Below, in pieces: positions 34,079-42,517 of a DNA stretch of 64,000 nt (position 1 is the first letter of the stretch; every line of letters starts with the position of its first letter). The notes beneath the pieces were generated by a model. It worked only from the letters and a program-made list of their open reading frames with translations, did not search any database and was not told where the DNA came from. The translations under genes were made by a program, and so were the position numbers. The DNA comes from Gaiellasilicea sp963806955 (GTDB taxonomy: Bacteria > Actinomycetota > Thermoleophilia > Gaiellales > Gaiellaceae). The stretch is taken from positions 186,001 through 250,000 of the forward strand of contig CAWDZG010000001.1 of NCBI GenBank assembly GCA_963806955.1. The letters are read 5' to 3'.

Positions 34079-35832
34079 CGTTCCTCCGCATCCTCGCGGT
34101 CGCGCGTCTCGCGCTCGTGCCCCTGGTCACGGCGAAGGTGCTGCTCGACCGGGACGACTTCCCGGCCGGCTACGAGACGGCGGCCTGGTGGACGGTGGGG
34201 TTGCACGCGCTGTTCGCCGCGGCGGTCCTCGTGCTCGTGTACCGGTGGCCCGAGCGCCCGCGGTCGCTCGCCGCGATGAGCCTCGGTGTCGACGCCGCCC
34301 TCGCGGTCGCACTGATCTTCGTGTTCGCGTGGGACCCGGGCCAGGCGATGCGGGCGCTCGCGTTCCTGGTCGTGATGGAGGCTGCTCTCTTCTTCGGCAG
34401 CCGCGGCGGGCTGACCGCCGGTGTGTTGGCACTGCCCGTGCTGACGACTCTCGAGCACCTTCGCCTGTCGAGCTTCGACGCGCCGATCCGCTGGGACGCG
34501 CTCGTCCTGCGCGCGATCGTCGCGCTCTCGCTCGGTGCGATCATCGGCCGGCTTGTCGACATGGAGCGCGGGCAGTCGCGGAAGGCAGACGCGCGGGCCG
34601 CGGAGGCTGAACGGCTCCGCGACGAGCTCGGGCGGCGGATCGACGTGCTCGAGGCGACGAGCCGGGCTGCGCGGGCGCTCGCGTCGTCGCTCGACCTCGA
34701 CGCCGCTTTCGCGGCCTTCGTGCAGGAGCTGCGCGCCCTGCTGCCATTCGACCGGGCGGCGATCCTGCTCGTCGACTCGAGCGGGGCGAGGGTGATGGCG
34801 ACAGCCGGTGCGGGCGCGGACGACTATCTGGGCCCGGGCACCTCGATCCCGGTCGAAGGCTCGGTGCTCGCGGTCGTTCTCGGCGAGGGCGACACCGTCT
34901 ACCGGGCCGACATGCGCGAGCAGCAGTTCCCGGAGGAGGCCGGACTCGTCGCGCTCGGTCTCCGCGCCCGGGTGCTTGCACCGCTTCAGCTCGGCGGGCG
35001 CTCGATCGGCGCCCTCGTGCTGTCGCGTGCCGAGCCTGCGTCGTTCCATCGCGAGGAGATCGACCTGCTCACGCTGCTCGGACGCCTGGTCGCGACGGCG
35101 GTGCAGAATCTGCGCACCTACGAAGCGGAGCGGGCGACGGTGGAGGAGCTGCGCCGGCTCTCCACGCTCCGAGCCGACTTCGTGTCGCTCGTCTCGCATG
35201 AGCTGCGCAGCCCGATGGCGGCGGTGATCGGCTCGGCCCGGACGCTGCAGCAACGCTGGCGCGAGCTTCGGCCCGACCAGCGCGAGGCGTTCCTCGCCGT
35301 GATCGCAGACGAGACCACGCGGCTCTCGGCGCTCGTCGGCGACGTTCTCGACACATCCAGGATCGAGGCCGGCACCTTCGGCTACCACTTCTCCGACGTC
35401 GACGTCCGTGCGATCGTGCGCGACTCGGTCGGAGCGGCCGAGATCGGACAGGACGAGGTGCGCCTCACGGTCGTGCTGCCGCAGACGCTCCCGGGCGTGC
35501 AAGGTGACGCTGAGCGGCTCCGCCAGCTCGTCGACAACCTGCTCTCGAACGCAATCAAGTACTCGGACTCGGGTGGCGAGGTGGCCGTCGAAGCGGCCGT
35601 GGACGACGGTCACGTCGTCATCCGGGTTCGCGACGCCGGCCCCGGCATCCCCGTGGAGCACCAGAGCCAGATCTTCGAGAAGTTCGGGCGCGTCGCCGGC
35701 AGCGCGAGGCCGGGCACGGGGCTCGGGCTGTTCCTCTCGCGGTCGTTCGCGGAGGCGCACGGTGGTTCGCTCGACGTCGACTCGGCCCCGGGTCAGGGCT
35801 CGACGTTCACGCTGCGCCTGCCCGCTTCCTAG
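34075..35832 (+). CDS. Membrane GAF sensor histidine kinase
   Basis: A 585-residue orphan kinase. The N-terminus has five or six transmembrane helices (about 1-170), then a short coiled coil, a GAF domain (about 205-345, FVQELRALLPFDRAAILLVD), HisKA with the acceptor His (SLVSHELRSPMAAVIGSART) and HATPase_c (LVDNLLSNAIKYSDSGGEV, VRDAGPGIPVEHQSQIFEKF, GTGLGLFLSRSFAEAHGG). It overlaps queG by 4 bp. No response regulator is adjacent, so the partner is elsewhere. Confidence 0.9.
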   Translation: MTFLRILAVARLALVPLVTAKVLLDRDDFPAGYETAAWWTVGLHALFAAAVLVLVYRWPERPRSLAAMSLGVDAALAVALIFVFAWDPGQAMRALAFLVVMEAALFFGSRGGLTAGVLALPVLTTLEHLRLSSFDAPIRWDALVLRAIVALSLGAIIGRLVDMERGQSRKADARAAEAERLRDELGRRIDVLEATSRAARALASSLDLDAAFAAFVQELRALLPFDRAAILLVDSSGARVMATAGAGADDYLGPGTSIPVEGSVLAVVLGEGDTVYRADMREQQFPEEAGLVALGLRARVLAPLQLGGRSIGALVLSRAEPASFHREEIDLLTLLGRLVATAVQNLRTYEAERATVEELRRLSTLRADFVSLVSHELRSPMAAVIGSARTLQQRWRELRPDQREAFLAVIADETTRLSALVGDVLDTSRIEAGTFGYHFSDVDVRAIVRDSVGAAEIGQDEVRLTVVLPQTLPGVQGDAERLRQLVDNLLSNAIKYSDSGGEVAVEAAVDDGHVVIRVRDAGPGIPVEHQSQIFEKFGRVAGSARPGTGLGLFLSRSFAEAHGGSLDVDSAPGQGSTFTLRLPAS

Positions 35833-37844
35833 GAGGGGAGCTTGACGCGGGTGAGGCGCAGCTCCTTGAGCAGCTGCGCGGCGCGTTTCGCGATCTCGGG
35901 GCGCACGTCGGCTGGCTCGAGCACGACGGCGTCGCCGCGGTCGGCCAGGATCTCCCCGACCAGCCAGTCGCGCGTGCCGACGTGGAGCGTCGCGGCGGCC
36001 GACCCGTCAGTGAGCAGGACGGCGCCGCGCTCGACGCGGTAGCGGGCGATCGGCTTCGCGTACCGGACGCGGGCCGGGCGCGCATCCTCGAGGAAGTGCG
36101 GGTCGAACCCCTCGCGCGGCTCGAACGTCTCGTCGGTGATCGTGGCGGAGCGCATCCGGTCGAGCCGGAAGGAGCGCTCCCCATCGGAGCTGCGATCCCA
36201 GCTGTGGATGAGCCAGTTCGGCAGCACCCGCTCGAAGGAGTACGGCTCGATCAGCCGCTCCCGGGGCCGCTCTTCGCCCTCCTTGAGGTATTCGATCGCG
36301 ACGACGCTCCGGGCGGTGATCGCGTCCGAGAGCGTCCGCACGAGCCCCTCCTCGTCGCCTTCGCGGCGCAACTCCGGCGTCTTGTGGTCCTCGAACTGGC
36401 CGAACGTCTCCTCGAGCTTCTGGCGCACGCGGTCGAGCGGCGTGTGCACCTGCGCCGCGATCGACGGGCCGACGATGTCGAGCGCCAGCCGGATCGCTCT
36501 GGCCTCGAGCGGCGTCAGGCGGGGTGCCAGCCGGAAGACGTCGCCGTAGAGCTCCTTGTCGACGCGGACGGCGTCGCCTTCGAGCTCGGCGTAGACGGTG
36601 TAGCAGCCGCCGCCGAAGTTGACCAGGTTCAGCAGCGAGAGATGGTCCTGCAGCTCCTCGCGCGGGATGTGGAACCGCTTGGCCAGCTCGTCCGCGTCGA
36701 GGCGTGCGTCGCGGCCCTCACCGCACGCGGCGAGCAGATACGCGAGCAGGGCCTGGAGGACGGCGAAGCGCTCGGGCGCGACCGGCGGCGCGGGCCGGTC
36801 GGCGCTGTCGGCGAGAGCCGCGACGGCCTTCTCGCGAGCGAGCTTCTGCGGCTCGGCTTCGTGCTCCGCGCGGACGCGGCGCAGCCCCTCGGCGCAGGCT
36901 GCGCGCAGCTCCTCGGGCTCGAGCGGGACGGCGCGCCCGTTCTGGCGCAGCACCCACCCGGCGAGCGGCTCGATCGCGGCGTACTCGGTCGCGAAGATGC
37001 CGTCGGTGAGCGTGCCGGCCTCGGCGAGCGTCCGGTGCACCCACCAGGCGGTGTCGCCCGTGACCTCGATCTTCGCCGTCCCGGCAATCGGGCCGTGTTG
37101 CCAGTCCTCGCCGACCCGGTAGGCCTCGACGTCGAAGCCCTCCGGCTGACGGAAGTCGCGTTCGCGGCGGGTCGCGAAGCGGATGTCGCTGCGGATCCGA
37201 GAGACGCGAAACGTGCGCACGTCGTCGGAGTCCACGTCGTGGCCGACCACGTACCACGTGCCGCGGTCGCGCCTGAGTGCATAGGGGTTCAAGCTGCGTT
37301 CGCGCGTCTGGTCGCGGCGCGGCGACCAGTAGTTGAACTTGATCGTCCGCTGCTTGGAGATCGCGGACTCCAGCTTCGAGAGCCTTCCCGCCATCTCCGG
37401 CGAGTAGTCCGGGTCGCGCACCTGCACGCTGGCCGCGGTCTCGGTCGGCGCGTCGTCGAAGCCTGGGCGGCCGAGGGCGAGGTTCTGGAGCGCGAGCCGG
37501 AGCGGCTCGGCGTAGGCGAACGTTCCCTCGAGCATGTAGAGCGCCGTTTGCAGCGCAGCGAGCTCGTCGTCGTCGAGCTCGAGCTCGTCGAGGAAGTAGT
37601 TCTCGGAGCGAAGGGTGTAGAGCTCCTCGCCCGTGTATTCGTCCCGCTGCGAGTGGAGCGGCACCCCGAGGCCGATCAGCTCCGCGCGGTCGGAGTAGAA
37701 GCGCCGCGCGAACGCTTCGTCGGACATCTCCGAGTAGCCCTCGACGTTCCCCTTCACGTCACGTGCCGTCAGCGGCCGCCGTTCCGCCATCAGGAAGGCG
37801 ACGAGTGAGAGCTGACGGATCAGCTTGTCGGTGTCGTGCGACAT
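35829..37844 (-). CDS. pafBC: Fused PafB-PafC WYL-domain transcriptional activator
   Basis: A 671-residue fusion of two WYL regulators, usually separate pafB and pafC genes next to the proteasome accessory locus. Each half has a helix-turn-helix-type N-terminus (RQLSLVAFLMAERRPLTARD and AVLQALLAYLLAACGEGRDA) and a WYL domain (KQRTIKFNYWSPRRD, then YVVGHDVDSDDVRTFRVSRI; ARSVVAIEYLKEGEE, then WLIHSWDRSSDGERSFRLDR). PafBC drives the SOS-independent DNA-damage response of actinobacteria, and WYL domains probably bind nucleic acid. TAGAGT lies ten bases before ATG. No Pup-proteasome gene is visible here. Confidence 0.88.
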   Translation of the reverse strand: MSHDTDKLIRQLSLVAFLMAERRPLTARDVKGNVEGYSEMSDEAFARRFYSDRAELIGLGVPLHSQRDEYTGEELYTLRSENYFLDELELDDDELAALQTALYMLEGTFAYAEPLRLALQNLALGRPGFDDAPTETAASVQVRDPDYSPEMAGRLSKLESAISKQRTIKFNYWSPRRDQTRERSLNPYALRRDRGTWYVVGHDVDSDDVRTFRVSRIRSDIRFATRRERDFRQPEGFDVEAYRVGEDWQHGPIAGTAKIEVTGDTAWWVHRTLAEAGTLTDGIFATEYAAIEPLAGWVLRQNGRAVPLEPEELRAACAEGLRRVRAEHEAEPQKLAREKAVAALADSADRPAPPVAPERFAVLQALLAYLLAACGEGRDARLDADELAKRFHIPREELQDHLSLLNLVNFGGGCYTVYAELEGDAVRVDKELYGDVFRLAPRLTPLEARAIRLALDIVGPSIAAQVHTPLDRVRQKLEETFGQFEDHKTPELRREGDEEGLVRTLSDAITARSVVAIEYLKEGEERPRERLIEPYSFERVLPNWLIHSWDRSSDGERSFRLDRMRSATITDETFEPREGFDPHFLEDARPARVRYAKPIARYRVERGAVLLTDGSAAATLHVGTRDWLVGEILADRGDAVVLEPADVRPEIAKRAAQLLKELRLTRVKLPS

Positions 37845-37880
37845 GCGCCGCTCGACTCTAGCGGGTGTCGCTCGGGCCGG

Positions 37881-38342
37881 TTACGCCGCCGCGAGCGAGC
37901 GTTCGAGGTGCTGGTGCGACGGGCAGTAGTCCCGCTCGGGCAGCGGCGTGCGCTGGCACGGCTTGCCCTTGCGCGTGGTCGCGCGGCAGCGGGCCACGCC
38001 GCCGTCGAACGCGCCTGCCTCCAGCTGCTCCTCGATGAACCCGACCGCGGCGCCGACGCCTTCCTTGACCGCCCAGGCCACCTGCGCCTGGGCCGTGATC
38101 GGGAAGAAGCGGCGAATGTCCTGGAAGAGCGCCCGGTCCGGCTTCGCGAAGTAGTGCGGGTCGGCCGCCAGCCGCTCCATCGTCTGTTCACACTGCTCGA
38201 GCACGGCGCGCCGGGACTCGAGCTGCACCGACGGCTCGGCGTACGGGTCGATCAGGTCCTTGATCGAGCGATAGATCGCTCGCGAATACTGATACATGCA
38301 CGTCTGCAGTTGCAGGAGTTGCGCTTCCATCTGGACGGTCAT
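37881..38342 (-). CDS. Hypothetical protein with C-terminal zinc-finger-like motif
   Basis: A 153-residue protein. The first 110 residues are helical and Gln-rich (MEAQLLQLQTCMYQYSRAIY). The end has CRATTRKGKPCQRTPLPERD followed by YCPSHQHLE, a Cx8Cx9CxxH pattern seen in small zinc-binding domains of unknown function. It starts 126 bp from the AT-rich region at 38343-38468, with TATACA about 19 bases upstream of ATG. Function unknown. Confidence 0.7.
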   Translation of the reverse strand: MTVQMEAQLLQLQTCMYQYSRAIYRSIKDLIDPYAEPSVQLESRRAVLEQCEQTMERLAADPHYFAKPDRALFQDIRRFFPITAQAQVAWAVKEGVGAAVGFIEEQLEAGAFDGGVARCRATTRKGKPCQRTPLPERDYCPSHQHLERSLAAA

Positions 38343-38468
38343 CGCTCCCTGTTCTTTCCCTTGTATACGCCGAAATCGGGTGATCGAGCGGGCTGTTCCG
38401 AAGTCAGTATACGGACTCGAGAGGCTGTTACAAACTCGGTTACATCTGTTTACGGCCGAGCTAACACC
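38343..38468. promoter_or_regulatory. AT-rich intergenic promoter region
   Basis: Holds two GTATAC hexamers about 50 bp apart (near 38363 and 38417) and repeated GTTACA/GTTTAC elements (38429-38455). On the minus strand the first gives TATACA upstream of the 38342 start. It is unusually AT-rich for the window and looks regulatory rather than coding. Confidence 0.45.
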
Positions 38469-38532
38469 ATGGCGCGTACGCTCGCGTGTGCCCGTTGCCG
38501 CGGTTCCCTACACCTGAGCTCGTCCGGTCGCG

Positions 38533-39246
38533 CTACGGCACGATCTGGCGCGGATACGCGGACGGGAAGACCGTTCGCGCCCGCTGCAGCGCGCTGGACG
38601 CTTCGGGCTCGTCGTCGAACACACCCGTGAAGACGACGTAGTAGCCGGGATGCAGGCTGGCGTAGCGCGAGGAGTCGAGCACGCCGACCTGGCGCAAGCC
38701 TCCGGCCCGTGCCTCCTTGGCCTTTGCAGCAGCTGCCGGCTGGCCGTTCGCCTGCGGGAGTGAGAGGAGGACGATCGTCCACCCGCGACGGTCCCGCGGC
38801 CACGTGATCGTCGCCGGGATGGCGGGCGGGGGCGGAGGGCTCGTCGTCGCCGGCGGTGTGGCCGTGGCCGTCGGCGGTGCAGTCGGCGGTGCCGTCTCCG
38901 GCGGTGCCGTCGTGGCCGTGGTCGTCGGCTCGGGCGCGGTCAGGGTGGAGGTCGACTCGGTCACCGTCAGGCTGCCGCCCGTCGCGACCGGGATCGCGGC
39001 CTCGCCGTTGCCGTTCCCGGACAGCGCGATCGCCGCAGCTGCGCCGCCGACGGCGATCAACAGCCCGAGCACGGCCGGGAGGAGCCAGGCGCCGGCGCGG
39101 GGATGCCGCGCGGCAATCGTCTCGGCGGCCCGGTCGACCGCGCCCCGGTTGTGGACGTCGAGCCTGGCTCCGCAGTCCAGGCAGTACTCCTGGCCGGGCT
39201 GAGCCGCGCCGCCGCACCGGGGGCATGGCGTTGCGGGGGTGCTCAC
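38533..39246 (-). CDS. Zinc-ribbon, single-helix membrane protein with SPOR-like domain
   Basis: A 237-residue protein, start GTG 39246. The N-terminal zinc ribbon (CPRCGGAAQPGQEYCLDCGA) is followed by a transmembrane helix (AWLLPAVLGLLIAVGGAAAA), a long Thr/Pro-rich linker and a C-terminal SPOR-like domain (GWTIVLLSLPQANGQPAAA, GYYVVFTGVFDDEPEASSAL). SPOR domains bind denuded septal peptidoglycan, so a division-site link between cytoplasm and wall is plausible. It overlaps the upstream zinc-ribbon gene by 4 bp. Confidence 0.75.
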   Translation of the reverse strand: MSTPATPCPRCGGAAQPGQEYCLDCGARLDVHNRGAVDRAAETIAARHPRAGAWLLPAVLGLLIAVGGAAAAIALSGNGNGEAAIPVATGGSLTVTESTSTLTAPEPTTTATTAPPETAPPTAPPTATATPPATTSPPPPPAIPATITWPRDRRGWTIVLLSLPQANGQPAAAAKAKEARAGGLRQVGVLDSSRYASLHPGYYVVFTGVFDDEPEASSALQRARTVFPSAYPRQIVP

Positions 39247-39635
39247 CGTGCTCCCGCCGTCGGCTCGGCAGCGACGGGCCGGCCGCAGGTGGCGCAGAAC
39301 CGGGAGCCCCAGAGGAGCGGCGCGCCGCACTCGCAGCGGACTGACGTCGGTACTGCGGGCACGCGTCGGGCCGCGCCGAGCAGTGCGTCGAGCTCGTGGA
39401 CGCGAGCCTCGAGGCCGATCAGCTCCGCGCAGCGCTCCAGCAGGAGATCCTCGCTGAAGCGGTCGCGGCGATACATCTCGAGGGAGAGGCCACCGAGGTC
39501 GCGCAGCTTCTGCTCACGGAGGCGGAGCAGGGCGCGCCGCTCGCGGCGCAGCTCGCTCGCCGGCGGTGCCGGCCGACGACGGGGCTGGCCGGGATTCCGG
39601 CGCAGGAGCCCACGCAGGGGCGGGAGGCGCACCAT
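39243..39635 (-). CDS. Coiled-coil protein with C-terminal zinc ribbon
   Basis: A 130-residue protein: basic N-terminus, a helical coiled-coil region (ASELRRERRALLRLREQKLR and CAELIGLEARVHELDALLGA) and a C-terminal ribbon CECGAPLLWGSRFCATCGRP (CxC, CxxC). Its stop overlaps the start of the zinc-ribbon/SPOR gene, so the pair is translationally coupled and may form a complex. No named family recognised. Confidence 0.7.
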   Translation of the reverse strand: MVRLPPLRGLLRRNPGQPRRRPAPPASELRRERRALLRLREQKLRDLGGLSLEMYRRDRFSEDLLLERCAELIGLEARVHELDALLGAARRVPAVPTSVRCECGAPLLWGSRFCATCGRPVAAEPTAGAR

Positions 39636-39664
39636 TGCGCGAGTGTACTGACCGCTCCGGCGGG

Positions 39665-39847
39665 CTATTCCGGACGATTCGGCGTCGGCTCCTCGGAGCC
39701 GACGGCACCCGACGCGGCCCGGCGACCTGCGCCCGCGAAGAACACGATCAGGAGCACGATGCCGGCAGCGGCTGCGACGAACATGACCGGGAAGAAGATC
39801 CCGAGCAGCACACCGAGGGCGATCAGGACGAGTGCGGTGACGATCAT
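39665..39847 (-). CDS. Small membrane protein with two helices
   Basis: A 60-residue protein from ATG 39847. Two hydrophobic helices (IVTALVLIALGVLLGIFF and MFVAAAAGIVLLIVFFAGA) are followed by an Arg/Ser/Glu/Pro tail. It lies between the aldehyde dehydrogenase and the zinc-ribbon pair on the same strand. Family and function unknown. Confidence 0.55.
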   Translation of the reverse strand: MIVTALVLIALGVLLGIFFPVMFVAAAAGIVLLIVFFAGAGRRAASGAVGSEEPTPNRPE

Positions 39848-39882
39848 GCCGGCTAGATATCCGGCGGTTTCGGGTCGGAAAC

Positions 39883-41310
39883 CTAGAGCTCGAGCACGAC
39901 GAGCCGGTCCTCGGTCAGCTCGCGCACGGCGTAGGCGGGGCCTTCGCGTGTGTTGCCGGAGTCCTTGACGCCTCCGTAGGGCATCTGGTCGGCGCGGAAG
40001 GTGGGTGCCTCGTTGACGGTGACTCCGCCGAACTCGAGCCGCGCGGCGGCGGCGAGCGCCCGCTTCAGGTCGCGCGTGAAGATCCCCGCCTGGAGCCCGT
40101 AGCGGGTGCCGTTCGCGAGCTCGATCGCCTCGTCGAGCGTGTCGTACGCCGTCACCGTGCAGACGGGGCCGAACACCTCCTCGCACGACACCTTCAGGTC
40201 GGGTCCGGCGGCTCCGATCACGGTGGGGCGGAGGAGCTCACCGTCGAGCGTCCCGCCGGTGAGGATGTCGGCGCCGGCGGCCCGCGCTTCTTCGATCCAG
40301 GCGAGCACGCGGTCGCGCGCGCCGGCGTCGATGAGAGGCCCGACGTCCGTGGCCTCGTCGGCCGGGTCGCCGACGACGAGCGCCTCGACCTTCGGCAGGA
40401 AGCGTGCGAGCAGGTCGTCGTGGGCGTCGCGGTGGACGTAGATGCGCTGAACGGAGATGCAGCTCTGGCCCGCGAAGGAGAAGGCGTTGGCGGCGAGCCG
40501 CGCCGCCGCGTCCTCGAGGTCGGCGTCGGCCTCGACGATCACGGGCGTCGCATTGCCGAGCTCGAGCTTCACCCGCTTGCGCGGGGCGCGCTCCGCGATC
40601 TTCCAGCCGACCTCGCCCGAGCCGGTGAACGTGATCGCGCGGACGCGCTCGTCCTCGACGAGGACATCCCCGAGCTCCGACGCGGGGCCGACGAGGACGT
40701 TCAGCCAGCCCGGCGGCAGGCCCGCCTCCGTCTCCAGCTCTGCGAGCAGGAGCGCGGAGAACGGCGTCTGCGAGGCGGGCTTGAGCACAACGGCACAGCC
40801 GGCGGCGAGAGCGGGCGCGATCTTGTGGGCGACGAGGTTGAGCGGGAAGTTGAACGGTGAGATCGCGCCGACGATCCCGATCGGCTGCCGCAGCGTGAAC
40901 GCGAGCTTGCCCACGCCGGCCTGGGAGGCGTCCATCGGCACCATCTCGCCCACGAGCTTCCGCGCCTCGACGGCGGCCATCGTGTAGGTCGACATCGCCC
41001 GGGCGGCCTCCACGCGCGCCGCCTTCAGCGGCTTGCCGGCCTCGGCCGAGATCAGCTGCGCGACCTCCTCGTGGCGCCGGCCGAGGTAGCCGGCCACGCG
41101 CACCAGGATCTCGGCGCGCTTGTGCGCCGGCAGCGGCTCGCGCATCGCGGCCTCGGCGGCGGCGACGGCGCGTCGCGCCTCGTCGGCTCCGGCCTTGGCG
41201 ACACGCCCCACGACCTCGCCGGAGTAGGGCGAGCGCACCTCGTGCCAGGCGCCGGTCTCGACCCACTCGCCGCCGATCAACAGCTTGCTCTCGGGGGCTG
41301 TCGTGGCCAC
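39883..41310 (-). CDS. NAD(P)-dependent aldehyde dehydrogenase
   Basis: A 475-residue ALDH: Rossmann/substrate motifs GIVGAISPFNFPLNLVAHKI, FTGSGEVGWKIAE, catalytic Glu in VKLELGNATP, catalytic Cys in FAGQSCISVQR, and EEVFGPVCTVTAYD. The LELGNATP form departs slightly from the usual LELGG. The substrate is unknown; succinate-semialdehyde or lactaldehyde-type enzymes are closest by motif. GTG at 41310 is leaderless (TAGACT six bases upstream) and divergent from the thiolase, with overlapping -10 boxes. Confidence 0.9.
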   Translation of the reverse strand: MATTAPESKLLIGGEWVETGAWHEVRSPYSGEVVGRVAKAGADEARRAVAAAEAAMREPLPAHKRAEILVRVAGYLGRRHEEVAQLISAEAGKPLKAARVEAARAMSTYTMAAVEARKLVGEMVPMDASQAGVGKLAFTLRQPIGIVGAISPFNFPLNLVAHKIAPALAAGCAVVLKPASQTPFSALLLAELETEAGLPPGWLNVLVGPASELGDVLVEDERVRAITFTGSGEVGWKIAERAPRKRVKLELGNATPVIVEADADLEDAAARLAANAFSFAGQSCISVQRIYVHRDAHDDLLARFLPKVEALVVGDPADEATDVGPLIDAGARDRVLAWIEEARAAGADILTGGTLDGELLRPTVIGAAGPDLKVSCEEVFGPVCTVTAYDTLDEAIELANGTRYGLQAGIFTRDLKRALAAAARLEFGGVTVNEAPTFRADQMPYGGVKDSGNTREGPAYAVRELTEDRLVVLEL

Positions 41311-41316
41311 GCAGTG

Positions 41317-41326
41317 AGTCTATGCT
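41317..41326. promoter_or_regulatory. Overlapping divergent -10 boxes
   Basis: TAGACT on the minus strand (41322-41317) is six bases from the aldehyde dehydrogenase GTG. TATGCT on the plus strand (41321-41326) is six bases from the thiolase ATG. They share two base pairs, so the two polymerases must exclude each other and expression of the pair should be mutually exclusive at the promoter level. Confidence 0.55.
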
Positions 41327-41332
41327 CCTGAT

Positions 41333-42481
41333 ATGGCCCCGGATGCGCTGATCGTCGACGCCGTTCGCAGCCCGATCGGGCGGCGGAACGGCTCCCTGGC
41401 GGGCACGCGCGGCGACGAGCTCGCGGCGCAGGTCATGAACGGCTTGCTGGCGCGCCACGACCTCGATCCGGCCGAGGTCGAGGACGTCCAGATGGGCTGC
41501 GTGACGCAGATCGGCGAGCAGGGCTGGAACATCGCGCGCATGTCCGCGCTGATCGCGGGCTGGCCCGAGACCGTCTGCGGGACGACGGTCGACCGGCAGT
41601 GCGGCTCCTCGATGCAGACGAACTTCAACGCCGCCGCTGCGATCTGGTCCGGCCAGCTCGACGTCGTCGTCTCGGCAGGCGTCGAGATGATGTCGCGCGT
41701 GCCGATGGGGTCGAACGGCGGTGACCTCTCGGACCAGCTGACCGACCGCTGGCAGATCGTGCCGCAGGGGATCTCGGCGGAGGCGATCGCGTCCGAGTGG
41801 AACCTCTCGCGCGAGCGGCTCGACGCCTATTCGCTCGAGTCGCACCGGCGCGCGCTCGCGGCGATCGACGAGGGCCGCTTCGAGCAGGAGATCGTCCCGG
41901 TCGAGACGAGCGCTGCCGGCGCCGCCGTCCTCTTCGCGGTCGACGAGGCGCCGCGACGGGACACCTCGGCGGAAAAGCTCGCGGCGTTGCCACCCGCCTT
42001 CATCCCGGACGGCGTCGTCACGGCGGGGAACTCGAGCCAGATCGTCGACGGCGCCGCCGCGGTGCTCGTGACGAGCGAGGCCGCCGCCTCGCGGCTCGGC
42101 GTCGAGCCGCGCGCCCGCTTCGTCTCCTTCGGCCTCGCGGGCGTCGACCCGTACCGGATGCTGCACGGCAACCCCGAGGCCTGCCGCAAGGCACTCGACC
42201 GCGCGGGGCTGACGTGGGACGACATCGCCGTGATCGAGGTCAACGAGGCGTTCGCGTCGGTCGTGCTCCAGTTCGCGCACGACGCCGGGCTCGAGGACCG
42301 CTTCGACGACATCAACCCGAACGGCGGCGGGATCTCGCTCGGCCACCCGCTCGGGGCGACCGGCGCGCGCGTCACCGCGACGCTCCTGAACGAGCTCGAG
42401 CGCCGCGAGGCGCGCTACGGGATCGCCTGCATGTGCATCGGCTTCGGCCAGGCGATCGCCGCGGTGATCGAGCGGACGTAG
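41333..42481 (+). CDS. Acetyl-CoA acetyltransferase (thiolase)
   Basis: A 382-residue thiolase of the beta-oxidation/acetoacetyl-CoA type. Catalytic motifs: acyl Cys in DRQCGSSMQTNFNAA, VNEAFASVVLQ, His in NPNGGGISLGHPLGATGAR, and the C-terminal CMCIGFGQ with the proton-shuttling Cys. It is followed 36 bp later by 3-hydroxyacyl-CoA dehydrogenase, so the pair handles 3-hydroxybutyryl/3-ketoacyl-CoA. It is leaderless. Confidence 0.93.
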   Translation: MAPDALIVDAVRSPIGRRNGSLAGTRGDELAAQVMNGLLARHDLDPAEVEDVQMGCVTQIGEQGWNIARMSALIAGWPETVCGTTVDRQCGSSMQTNFNAAAAIWSGQLDVVVSAGVEMMSRVPMGSNGGDLSDQLTDRWQIVPQGISAEAIASEWNLSRERLDAYSLESHRRALAAIDEGRFEQEIVPVETSAAGAAVLFAVDEAPRRDTSAEKLAALPPAFIPDGVVTAGNSSQIVDGAAAVLVTSEAAASRLGVEPRARFVSFGLAGVDPYRMLHGNPEACRKALDRAGLTWDDIAVIEVNEAFASVVLQFAHDAGLEDRFDDINPNGGGISLGHPLGATGARVTATLLNELERREARYGIACMCIGFGQAIAAVIERT

Positions 42482-42495
42482 TTGCTCTGAGCAAC
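42481..42495. promoter_or_regulatory. Near-palindrome GTTGCTCTGAGCAAC
   Basis: Arms GTTGCTC and GAGCAAC around one base, starting at the thiolase stop and ending 8 bp before the TAGGAT of the dehydrogenase gene. A related TTGCTCTGAGCA lies at 6983-6994 upstream of recJ. It may be an operator. Confidence 0.35.
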
Positions 42496-42517
42496 GAAGT
42501 CGGTAGGATCGCGCGCC

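Noticed and set aside
38469..38630. Plus-strand small ORF starting MARTLACARCRGSLH
   Set aside because: The CxxC start is tempting, but most of it is antisense to the SPOR-like gene and the rest is low-complexity Arg/Ala sequence.
6983..42495. TTGCTCTGAGCA at 6983-6994 and within 42481-42495 as a shared operator
   Set aside because: Only two copies, one imperfect, in front of unrelated genes (recJ and hydroxyacyl-CoA dehydrogenase); could be chance.
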